From Megascapheus bottae (lineage: Eukaryota > Chordata > Mammalia > Rodentia > Geomyidae), in NCBI GenBank assembly GCA_024803745.1, contig JANJXV010000030.1, positions 4,483,001 through 4,547,000 on the forward strand: 64,000 nt of DNA, written 5' to 3'. The translations under genes were made by a program, and so were the position numbers. Positions 35,576 to 44,887 of this stretch are shown piece after piece. The notes beneath the pieces are model-generated. The model was given only the letters and a program-made list of their open reading frames with translations, searched no databases and was not told the DNA's origin. Position 1 is the first letter of the stretch. The number at the start of each line of letters is the position of its first letter.

Positions 35576-36730
35576 CTTAAATCAATTTTACATGGACTTG
35601 TTACTATCTGAAATATTGCCAGAATGAGTGGTTATCAAAATCACCACAGCAAGTGAATCTGAGCCAGTCCACCCTAGGGTGTGGCTGAAGGGACAGGAGG
35701 TTTCATCCATTCTGCTTCAGGCTTATTGCCATTAATTCATTATAGATTCATTATAGTAAACTTCTTTCAGGATTTGCCTGATGCACAATATGACTCCTTG
35801 GTTTCTATTTAAGCAGAAGTTCCTTACAGAGAAAACCCTCAAGTCAATCCTGATAACTATGAGATAAACTGAAAATCATTAAAATAAGCAAAACAACAAT
35901 AATTACATTATCATAGTCCTTCCAATTTCAGACGGTTTGGAAAGTAAATCTGCTTGTGGTTCCAGACCTCCTCAGAAATCTTCCCTAAATTCCCTCAGAA
36001 ATCTTGTTGAGGTCCACAGATGAGTCAGTCTTTCCTTTAAAGAGTCATGGGTTATGTTCCGTAGACACTGAGGTTGACACACGTTTACTATTTTTTTGTT
36101 CACAGTAGACTACAAGAGAGAGTTTAGCATTGGAGGGAGAGATCCACAAGTTCACAGCATACTTTTAACCAAGCTAAGACCCCACTGGACTCAGGAGATT
36201 GTGCTTAATATTTCCAACAGGTAAATCATAACTAAGTTCTGCCTTGCTGTAACATCATATACAAGTCATATACGAAGAAATACATAGTGACATGGTATCT
36301 TAAATATAGAATTAATATGCATGTAAACTATCATATACTTGCAGCTCATTTTAAAAGTGAGAAAGACTAATTCCTCTTCCATTTATTTTTCTATATCATC
36401 TCCAAGCTATGCATAATGAGAAAGCAGTGACTGAATGACACTTAGCATATGTGTTATTTGTACAACTAATAAAAGTAATTGCTTCATCGTGGTGCTAACT
36501 GCACGCGTGTTATAGACCTGGAACTGCCAATTGCTTTAGTCACCAAACGTAATTACAGTGATCTCATTCAGGTTTGAAAAGTTGTTTCACATCAGGAATA
36601 TTTAAAGCTACAAAAAGCTCTCCTTGACCTTTTAAAATTCTTTGGTAAAATGCTTTGGAAGAAATAAAGTATATTTCTGGTACAAAAAAAATAGGTAAAT
36701 CGAGACACGGATGAATTGTACTCAAAGAAA
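35576..36730. other. Unique sequence, no gene seen
   Basis: AT-rich. Contains TGATTTGGGA-poor, repeat-free sequence without recognised exons, RNA genes or mobile elements. Confidence 0.5.
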
Positions 36731-36945
36731 ATGGTACAGGTAGTTCATGGTTAGAATCCTTGTTACTTGAGATGCTGATATTGGCAAGATCAAAGCCAGC
36801 CTGGGGAGAAAAGTTCCCAAGATCCTCTTCTCAACGGAGATTTGAACAGGGTGGTGAATGCCTGTTAGTCTAGTTATGCCAGGATGTCTAAAATTGGCAG
36901 ATCATCCTAACGAGTATACTCATGAAGGAAGCAAAATACTAGCTC
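36731..36945 (+). mobile_element. Two old B1-type monomers in tandem
   Basis: First monomer: GTACAGGTAGTTCATGGTTA, TTACTTGAGATGCTGATATT, AAAGCCAGCCTGGGGAGAAA. Second from about 36848: GGGTGGTGAATGCCTGTTAG and TCTAGTTATGCCAGGATGTC. Both are diverged. The second lacks its 3' half or is too decayed to trace. Confidence 0.65.
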
Positions 36946-36990
36946 ACAAACAGCTAGCAGATATACTTGCTAGTGCTTTGTATTGATGTG

Positions 36991-36992
<2 letters not shown>

Positions 36993-37047
<55 letters not shown>

Positions 37048-37057
37048 CGTGTCCGTG
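36993..37057 (+). repeat. (GT)n microsatellite at SINE tail
   Basis: About 50 bp of pure GT, ending in GCGTGCGTGTCCGTGT. It abuts the tail side of the minus-strand B1-Geo SINE at 37061, as at 18326. Confidence 0.97.
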
Positions 37058-37060
37058 TAT

Positions 37061-37293
37061 TATTTTTCAGTCATAGGGCTTGAACTCAGGGCCTGGATAC
37101 TGTCCTTTAACAATTTTTTCACACCCTAGTGCTCTAGCGCTTTGTGTCACAGCACCACTTCCAGTGTTTTGGTGGTAAACTGGAGATAAGAGTTTCATGG
37201 ACTTTACAGCATGGGCTGGTTTTGAATTGCTATCATTAGATCTCAGCCTCCTGAGTAGCTAGGATTACAGGTGTGAGCCACCAGTACCTAACT
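37061..37293 (-). mobile_element. B1-Geo composite SINE
   Basis: Reverse strand: Geo (CAGTCATAGGGCTTGAACTC, AGGGCCTGGATACTGTCC), linker (CACCACTTCCAGTGTTTTGG), B1 (GATAAGAGTTTCATGGACTT, GCATGGGCTGGTTTTGAATT, CTCAGCCTCCTGAGTAGCTA, TTACAGGTGTGAGCCACCAG). Complete dimer. A B1 monomer follows directly. Confidence 0.93.
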
Positions 37294-37410
37294 TGTTTTG
37301 ATTTTTGAAAGAGTCTCTTTAGTTATTGCAGAGTGGTATTGAACTCATGATCCTCTTTCACCAGTCTCCCGGATGCTGGGATTACCATCACATGAGTATA
37401 CCATGCCTTG
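37294..37410 (-). mobile_element. B1-type SINE relic
   Basis: Reversed B1: AAAGAGTCTCTTTAGTTATT, GCAGAGTGGTATTGAACTCA, TCCCGGATGCTGGGATTACC, GTATACCATGCCTTGC. It lies immediately upstream, on the minus strand, of the B1-Geo copy at 37061. Confidence 0.75.
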
Positions 37411-37741
37411 CTAAATACATTTTTCCCTCTCACTGCTGGGGCTCTTATTTCTTCTTTCTTGTTGAAAGCAGTTTATGACACTAAAATATATTTGCTTCAA
37501 AATATGTAAGTCCCTATGACTAAGAAAGAGGTAAAATGTAAAAGAGGTTGCTGGGTTTAATGTTAGGTCTATATGGCATTTAAAGATGAGATGTATTTTC
37601 GTGGCATTCAAGATGCTAATTATTACTTTCTCATTTTTAGTCTCAATAATATACTCTGTACCGCAGTCCTGTCTGTAAGTGGCAGTTCAGAGAGAAAACA
37701 ACCAAACCATTTTATGAAGTTTTGGGGTCTAGGTTCCACTT
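37411..37741. other. Unique spacer
   Basis: AT-rich, nothing recognised. The ORF at 37411-37611 (minus) has no motif. Confidence 0.5.
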
Positions 37742-37816
37742 AATGAATTAATGCACCCTCTGTCTGGCAAATATCATGTAACCCTTTTATTAATTACAAT
37801 AAAAAATATTTAAAAA
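37742..37816 (+). mobile_element. Ultra-short L1 3' end
   Basis: Only about 75 bp of L1: GAATTAATGCACCCTCTGTC, TGGCAAATATCATGTAACCC, TTTTATTAATTACAATAAAA and an A-rich tail. It is the same 3'UTR family as 173-481 and 40430-40905, and matches their last 75 bp. Extreme 5' truncation is common for L1. The flanking duplication is not evident. Confidence 0.88.
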
Positions 37817-39262
37817 AGAAATCTTTGGATTCATACGAACAGAGTCAGATATGTGAAGCACCTGCCGATCATTTTCTCTTATGTTGTTTGGGATAAAAAT
37901 TTTAAACTCTCATTTGAGCAGACTATAGATTAATTACCGCTAATGAAGATGTGGCTTAGTTAACACATTGATCTAGTTTATGGGTTCCATTTGTTTTTGA
38001 AAGTTGTCATTGATCAGATTTTCCCTTCAGTGGTTCAGATTTCTTTTAGGAGAAAGAGTCTTAAAATTTCAAAACAACAAAAAAATGACAGCTGTAATTC
38101 CACCCAGGGCTAGCTGCCATGAAGTCCAATTGTAATTGACATTCTAACAAGCCAAAGAGTAAAGATTCAATTCTCTGTGTTAACATCAGGCTACTTTTTA
38201 GTATAAAAGATTTATATACAAACACTTGCTCTGTGGAACATATTTCCTAATTTCTTCCTATGAACCTCATTGATGACACTTCCAATGTAGACCTAGCGAT
38301 ATCACAATGTGTATTATTGATTTGCATAATGGGCAACATAATAAGCATTAATGATTTTCCCATTATATCCCATACAAAAAAATCTGTTACTGCAGTAATA
38401 TAAAACCCCTTAATGAATGATTGGTGAGACTTAACTGCAGCCACTATAATTTCACCTGTTCATTCTAGGGTTTGAATGAAATGCTGGAATCTGAAAAGTA
38501 ATTAAAGGAATAATTTTAAACTAAAGATGAAAAATTTAGAGGGGGAATCATCTCCTGAGGGAGGCTCTAAAAACTCCAGTACTCAAAATATTTAAAAACA
38601 GAAGGTAATGTTTTATTGTTCTTATAAAGGTGATGAACATAGGGGTTACAGTTTCATAAGTCAAGTAAGGAGTACATTTCTTTTGGAACAATGTCACACC
38701 TTCCTCTGTTTTCTCCAAGTTTTTCCCTTACCTCTCTGCCCACAAGTTATATACATCTTTCCTTTCCCCCAGATAAATGAACAACAAGACAAAAAAAACT
38801 TGTTTCCATTAGAAGTAAATTAATAAAGACAAACGATAGTCACCACAGAATTTGTTTTGTGATTCCCCTAATAAGAATGTCTGAGGGCCAACACTGATGT
38901 GCTAAATATGACCACATTTGCAAAAAAAAATTTAGACGAGGTGAAGGGAGCTATTTTGCAGATGTTAATATTTTCAAATAACCTCATTCTGATGGACTGT
39001 CATTTCAATGACAAATGTCTTTGCAAGAAAAATAAGAAGAGAAGACATGGACAAAGAAGAGAAAAGTAACCATGACAGCAAGCTGAAGGGATCTACCACA
39101 AAGTCCAGAAGCAGCCAAACTCACTCCTGACTAAAGGAACCAAGGCACTCCCTCCCACTTCTGAACCTTTGACACTTAAGGCTAGAATGTTCTACAAGCT
39201 TCTGGGATGGGCCAATACGCCTTGCAGGCAAAGAAGAAAAAAGGGAAATTTTAAAAGAAATA
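37817..39262. other. Unique sequence; candidate regulatory block 38085-38460
   Basis: No gene recognised. At 38085-38460 the repeat-free sequence holds CCAATTGTAATTGAC, a perfect octamer in ATTGATTTGCATAATG (about 38320-38335) and GCATTAATGATTTTCCC. This is homeodomain/POU-like density typical of developmental noncoding elements. Conservation is not tested. Confidence 0.35.
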
Positions 39263-39452
39263 GATTGTTTCTAAGTCTTTCCATTTCCTAACAAATGGGG
39301 CAATGTCATAGAATTCCATTGTGTACAAATACCTCATCTTATTGATCCACTCATCAACTGAGGGACATCTGGGTTGGTTCCATATCTTTGCTATGGTAAA
39401 TAATGCTGCAATGAACATCCTTGTGCTAGTGGATTTAGTTTGTCCTTGTTTC
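39263..39452 (-). mobile_element. L1 segment 1: ORF2 C-terminal tail, inverted
   Basis: Read on the minus strand this encodes the end of L1 ORF2 after the Cys-His region: STRMFIAALFTIAK, then IWNQPRCP, EWINKM, YTMEFY, FVRKW and LETI. The frame is open over the recognised motifs. LETI (39263-39274) marks the left edge of the insertion. In intact L1 it is followed by ILSEV, which is found at the start of segment 4, so the inversion break lost no sequence. Confidence 0.9.
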
Positions 39453-39660
39453 TGGATGATTGGGTAAATGGGATCAGGAAAATGAATAACAACAGATGCT
39501 GGAGGGGGTGTGGCCAGGAGGGATCACTACTACACTGTTGGTGGGAGTGCAAACTCGTTCAACCACTATGGAAAGCAGTATGGCAGTGCCTCAAAAGGCT
39601 AAACATAGAACTCCCCTATGACCCAGCAATTCCACTACTTGGCATTTACCCAATCATCCA
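39453..39660 (+). mobile_element. L1 segment 2: ORF2 Cys/His region, sense
   Basis: The plus strand encodes NNNRCWRGCGQEGSLLHCWW, then ECKLVQPLWKAVW, ELPYDPAIPLLGIYP: the conserved C-terminal Cys/HCWW region of ORF2. It is flanked by a perfect 18-bp inverted repeat (39453-39470 and 39643-39660), whose native place in L1 is just after LGIYP. Orientation is opposite to segments 1 and 3. No intact protein results. Confidence 0.93.
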
Positions 39661-40424
39661 CTTATCCAGCCTTTCTCTGATTTGTTGTGATTCTTGGTCC
39701 TTATTAAGAAAGTTTCGACCTGTGCCAAGGAGGCCTAGTGTATCTCCTATTCCTTCTTGTAAAGTTTTCAGAGTGTCGGCTTTTACCTCCAGGTCTTTGA
39801 TCCATTTGGAGTTAATTCTAGTACAGGGTGACAAAGAAGGATCCAACTTTAGTTTTCTGCAGGTGCTTAACCAGTTCTGCCAGCACAACTTGTTGAAGAG
39901 GCTATCTTTCTTCCATTCTATTTTTTTTTGGCTCCCTTGTCAAAGATTAGGTGGCCATAGGTCTGTGATTTAATATCTGGGTCTTCAGTTCTATTCCATT
40001 GGTCTTCAGGCCTGTTCTTGTGCCGGTACCAAGCTGTTTTGAGAATTATAGCTCTGTAATAGAGTCTAAAGTTTGGTATTGAAATTCCTCCTGTGCTGTT
40101 CTTTCTGCTAAGAAGTGTTTTTTCTATACGGGGTCTTTTTTTATTCCATATGAAATTTTGGATTGCCTCTTCTATTTCTTTAAAGAATGCCATTGGGATA
40201 TTGATAGGTATTGTGTTGAATTTGTAGATAGCCCTTGGCAAGATTGTCATTTTCACGATATTGATTCTTCCAATCCAGGAGCATAGGAGGTTTTTCCATT
40301 TCCTCAGTTCTGCTTTAATTTCCTTTTTCAGGGTTCTAAAGTTTTCATCATAAAGATCCTTTACATTCTTAGTTAAGGTAATTCCTAGGTACTTTATTTT
40401 CTTTGAGGCTATTGCAAAAGAAAA
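39661..40424 (-). mobile_element. L1 segment 3: ORF2 after the reverse transcriptase, inverted
   Basis: The minus strand encodes [88 protein letters not shown] and, after a frameshift near 39900, KWIKDLEVKADTLKTLQE and RERLDKW. These follow the RT domain in ORF2. The RT catalytic core and endonuclease are absent. Open blocks of 170 and 80 residues remain but are dead fragments. Confidence 0.95.
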
Positions 40425-40905
40425 GATCATATTAAGTGAAGTAAGCCAGACTTAAAGGAACTTAGGCTCAATGGTTTCCCTCATTTGTCATAATCAGTAG
40501 AAACCTTGGGCTCTCCTAGCAGAGATTTGCAATAGAGCAAAACCTTGATACAAAAGGCCATATAGTAGGACCCTAAATGAAAGGATCTCTAGGATATAGA
40601 AACATAAGCCATATAATGAATGATTGTTGCCCTTAATGTACTATGTTATCTCTCATCTCTTTTGCTGTCCCTTGGTTATCTCATATTGTTACAGTATCTC
40701 ACTTTGTTACCTGATATATTGGATATATTTGTATTTGGTTATTTGAAATTGGATAGGGAACAGGGGAAAACAAGATGAGGGGTGGGGGGGAGGGAAATGG
40801 GGACCAAGACATGTGAAAGGGTATCAATGTATGGGAATTAATGCACCTTCTATCTGGCAAATATCTTATACCCTTCTATTAATTACAATAAAAATATATG
40901 AAAAA
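40425..40905 (+). mobile_element. L1 segment 4: last ORF2 codons and 3'UTR, sense
   Basis: It starts with the ORF2 end (ILSEVSQ, then RNLGSMVSLIC past an in-frame stop), followed by the 3'UTR, with the purine/G tract at 40779-40802 and AATAAA at 40887-40892, then an A-rich tail. It is the same 3'UTR family as 173-481. This part sets the insertion orientation as plus; segments 1 and 3 are inverted relative to it, as in twin priming. Confidence 0.95.
40779..40802 (+). other. G-quadruplex-capable tract in L1 3'UTR
   Basis: Four G runs (four, seven, three and four G) with loops of one to four bases on the L1 sense strand, at the same 3'UTR position as 349-377 in the first copy. Folding is inferred from pattern. 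Confidence 0.6.
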
Positions 40906-42567
40906 ACATTCATTCTTGAGTGTGAAATGGGAGCAAATAAAATGAGGTAGAAAAAAATCATCCTGTGGTGATGTCTACACTAAATAAATTGAAGAAACCA
41001 ACCTCTCTTGGAGAAATCATTGCCAAAATTTTGGAATAGTAAAGGCTGTTCTTAAGGATCTGTTGAACTCTTCAAGTCTGTAGAGTTCTTGTTGTTATTT
41101 AGTTTTTTTTTCTTTTTAGCTACTTCTCCCCAATGACAATCTCCAAGTGTCTTTCTGATAGATAAATGACAGCATTATATCCACTGGTGATTCCTTTAAT
41201 GAAATTCTGATAGACCTGGGTGGGATAGGAGCAGAGTTCATTTGTAGGTGACTTCCCATCTTGTTTCTCTTCTCACTCCTTGACAGTGCAGACTGGAGGT
41301 GAACTCTCTAATGGTTCCATGGCTGGCTCCCTGTAAATAAATCCTCAGTGGTTATCAAGCAAAATTTCCAGGCCTCCAACTTGTAAGTACTTCTGACATT
41401 ATGCTTATCTTTTAACTATCACTAAGCCAAGCCCAAGTCACAAAACTCTGCAGATAAAGTTAAATTGGCTAGCAAAGGTAGCTGACCTTTAGATGAAGTC
41501 ATTTTTTAAAAAAGTTTTCAGCTAGACAGGACAAAATAAGAAAATAAAATGGAAGGCCTCCACGCAAGGAAAACTGATAAGTGGACAGAAAAGAGGCTTC
41601 TGTCTCTAAAATTATCCTCTCATTGTTATCAAGAGAAAATAATCACCTACTAAGTCCAACATGCTATCTCTATGTCTCCTGCTTTAAAAGAATCACTGCA
41701 TCTTCTTCGGAGAAAAAAATAAAACAAAACACATCAACAAGAACACAGTGCATGGTCCTTACGAAGGACATTTAAAGTTTTCCCTGTATAAGGCCAAATA
41801 TTATCTCTGATTAAAAACTGAAAATGATGTTTTTATTTTCCTAAAAATTTTCTGGCTGCTATATTTACTGTATTCAGGTTGGTAATTATTCTGAATTTAC
41901 CATATAAAAGCCTTTCAATTATAGTTATAGGATGAAGTGAGGATCTAGTGTGCATGCAAATGGAAAATCCCAGCCTCCTCTAGTCTAATGCCTTCTTCTC
42001 CAGATGAAATGTAATTCTTATTTTTAGATTTTAGGAGATGGAAGCTGTAGTCAGAAAAATTGCTAGACCATGCTGTGCTTTTCCACTTAAATTAAATGAG
42101 ACCCTATTTATTCCTCAAGTAAATTGGTTTTCATAAGTAAATACCAGTGTGTCAGCCACCAGCTCCTAGGTGCCCCACCATATAGGATCTCTTTGGGGTG
42201 GTATTTTCAATCAACAGAGAGGCCTAGAGGCTTGGAGATATGTAAAATGATTGAACCACGATGTGTTAATTTCAGATATGTTTAGAAATTAGTCATAGAA
42301 CCTTGATATCCCCCCAAAAAACATTCCACACTGAAGCCAAACACCAAACCTTTGCTCATATAACCAAACTTATATCAGCACAGTCAGAACACAACTAGGA
42401 ACCTTCACCACAGTGCCACATCAAGAATTTTTGGGATGTGTTTCTTAAAAAATGAGATTTTGAAGCTATGTCTGACACATCATTTCTAACTTTATTCATT
42501 TATTTACTATTATTTACTTATTACATAGATGATAGAAGTAGGTGATAGGAAGAGGTAGATCAATATG

Positions 42568-42568
<1 letters not shown>
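40906..42568. other. Unique sequence, no gene seen
   Basis: AT-rich, no repeat family recognised. The ORF at 41581-41775 has no motif. Confidence 0.55.

Positions 42569-42610
<42 letters not shown>
42569..42610 (+). repeat. (GATA)n microsatellite
   Basis: About ten uninterrupted GATA units. The repeated Leu-Ser-Ile-Tyr ORF on the minus strand is an artefact. Confidence 0.97.
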
Positions 42611-43591
42611 CGTGAAGACAGGCTTCTAAGATTTTCTAGCAATAAGATATGACTGCTTCTTATCCATCTAACTGGAAATAGGGGACAACAGATATTCAGC
42701 AGAAACCAGATTGCCAGTGGCCCTTTATTCAGCATAGAAACAAACATGGTGACGCAAATACATCCCAATGTTTGAGAAGAACAAGAGAAATTCCCTTATG
42801 GTCTTTTACAAAATAGAGGTCTAACAAAAGGTGACTAGAGAAGTTAAACTTCTATAAAATTCCCAAATAGCAATCCAGAGAAAATGTTTCTTAGCAAGAA
42901 GTACCTTCACCAACTAAGCAAAAACTTTAAATCTTACATTCTAAATATAAAGAGTAGAACTTGGTCTTTTAAAAAAAAAGTACTGAACAGATGATGTTGC
43001 AATGTGATTTCTTCAGAAAAAAAGAGAGAATTAAATATTGATGTCCAATCAATAGATAAAACACCTAAGGTGACAAGTGAAGTGATGGCAAATTGCACTT
43101 GAAACAATAATACGGAGTCCTCTGAAAGTCCTTGTTCGGTTGGCTCTAATGACAGCATTTGTTAAAAATGGTTTTCATTTTGTAGTTTAGTGAAAAATCA
43201 AATACTCGATCCAGCTCTTAGAGAGCCTTTCATGAAAGAGACAAACTTTCCATCATTAAAGATAAATCCAGGCCGCTTTCCCTCGCGAAGCATCTGGTTT
43301 ACGAGAAGGATACCCACTATGTAGCAACCGCCAAGCATATGCCACAATAAACAAAAGAAGCACGAGTTTGTAATTAACACCAGGCTTCTATGCTATCTTG
43401 AAACCAACACAGCACATTAAATTTAAAAAAAATAGCTTCTCGTGGCTCTGAAGGTAATAATTTAAGAAAGGACTTTGAAATTAAAAAGTCAGTTATCCAT
43501 CATTTTAGTATATTTTTTCCCAAATCCACAGGGTTCCTAAAAATTATTCTCTTGTATTTGTGTTTCTCTTTTTTTCTTTCTTTTTTACTAG
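42611..43591. other. Unique sequence with CpG-enriched minus ORF at 43198-43380
   Basis: Mostly AT-rich. Within 43198-43380 about seven CpG sites occur in 183 bp (for example TCGCGAAG and GGCCGC), unusual for this neighbourhood. The minus strand there has a 60-residue ORF with a hydrophobic stretch CFFCLLWHMLGGCYIVGILL followed by a basic region. No family is recognised and no splice signals were proven. Confidence 0.35.
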
Positions 43592-43676
43592 CTGTGCCCT
43601 AGATCCTGTCTTTACTGCCATTAAAATATTCAGTCATCTATGTAACAACAGAAGGACTGTGGATTATAACCTAGAG
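43592..43676 (+). other. Exon-like segment, unproven
   Basis: A long polypyrimidine tract ending in TTTTACTAG (to 43591) precedes the segment, and GAG|GTAACC follows it at 43677. One frame is open throughout (one base plus 28 codons), reading ALDPVFTAIKIFSHLCNNRR and onward. No family recognised. A chance combination is quite possible. Confidence 0.22.
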
Positions 43677-44099
43677 GTAACCCCCATTGTCACTGTCAGA
43701 AAATCAAAACTGACTTTGGGCATCAACTGTATCCAAAGGAGAAAAAGAAAGTGATGACACCAGCCATGAGGCTGATAAAAAAATACTTTGTGTTACCAAT
43801 GAATAAAGGTAATTAATTGTATGTGCTTATTTACTGGGCAACTATCAATTTTATAGCCCTCACAAACCAGACTCAGTACTCTGGTCAATGTGTAGTTTAA
43901 GAAAGAAAAGGGAATAATTAACGATTTTATGTAGGGAAGTTAAATTTTAGGGAACGTCGCATGCACGCATAGACATGTGTTGGTCTGATGTGGCACGTGT
44001 GTGTGCTGGTCGAGTGTGTATATGCAGATACTTCATAAACGTTCCTAGACACATAGGACAGAGTTTAGAGAACTGAGCTTGCCCTGTCCAGTAGACAGT
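43677..44099. other. Unique sequence
   Basis: Contains an AATAAA near 43801 and, at about 43955-44015, several CpGs in CGTCGCATGCACGCATAG and nearby. Nothing named. Confidence 0.45.
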
Positions 44100-44512
44100 G
44101 CTCATGTGTGCTTTGCTTTGGGGCCACCCTTGTTCCTGAGCCATCAGAGCCATGGGTGTTCCTGTGTTCAGCTAAGCCAAGGCCAGCAGTGAAATATCCT
44201 CCCTGCTTGCTGGGGTCGTGTCTAAAAACTCAGGGGGACCCTCCAGGAGAAAGCAGCCCACCTGGGCCGGTCAGACTTCTCCCTGCAGGACTCAGAGGCT
44301 GAGGACCTGGCTCCAGCCCCCAGACTCCTGCGCCACGGCCCTGGACACACTCCTCCAGAGCAGGGCAGGACCCAGCTCGCTGGCCTCTCCTAATACAGCA
44401 CACTGGGCACAGGCTCCGCCTGTGGACACCCAGCGCTGGACGAGGCCTGCAGCTCTGAAGACCCGGGTGACCTCTTCTTCAAACACTGTCTTTTCCACTG
44501 TTCAGTAATCTC
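44100..44512. other. Isolated GC-rich patch
   Basis: About 400 bp much richer in G+C than the flanks, with roughly ten CpGs (CTGCGCCACGGCC, CAGCGCTGGACGAGG, CCCGGGTG). Overlapping ORFs exist on both strands (44108-44302, 44218-44508, 44292-44498), as GC-rich DNA allows, but none is recognisable. It is not dense enough in CpG to be called a CpG island with confidence. It could be a gene-conversion hot spot, a regulatory element or a lost exon. Confidence 0.4.
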
Positions 44513-44791
44513 CAGCGTGCCTAATACTTACGCCTAAAGACAATTTTTAAACATAGTTATTATTCTTAGGGATACTGCATTTGTGCAATTTTAGAAGGGA
44601 TTTTAGAACAAAATGGGCTTGGTGCATATGCCAAACATTTCATATGGTATCATCATATTAATATGATGAAAAAATCGAAATATAGTTTATTAATGTAAAA
44701 GTTTCTGTTTCGGTTCAGTTCCGAACATCATACACAGCAATTAAAGATAATGTTATTAAAGTCTTAAAATAGGGTGAAAAAAATCACAAAG
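44513..44791. other. AT-rich unique spacer
   Basis: Nothing recognised. Confidence 0.55.
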
Positions 44792-44887
44792 TGCATGCAC
44801 ACATGCATATGTATATATATACACACACACACATATATATATATTTCACACATATATATATATTTGAAATATATATATATTTCAAAT
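44792..44887 (+). repeat. (TA)n/(CA)n cluster with perfect palindrome
   Basis: Alternating purine-pyrimidine sequence: GTGCATGCACAC, TATATATATA, (CA)n and further (TA)n runs. A 26-bp perfect palindrome (44862-44887) with arms starting ATTTGAAAT ends the cluster. Such DNA can extrude cruciforms and is often polymorphic. Confidence 0.93.

Noticed and set aside
39440..40430. ORFs of 177, 80 and 170 residues as functional genes
   Set aside because: They are fragments of a dead, rearranged L1 ORF2 without endonuclease or RT catalytic core.
42569..42610. CRISPR-like regular repeats
   Set aside because: Simple GATA tandem repeat without spacers; the genome is mammalian.
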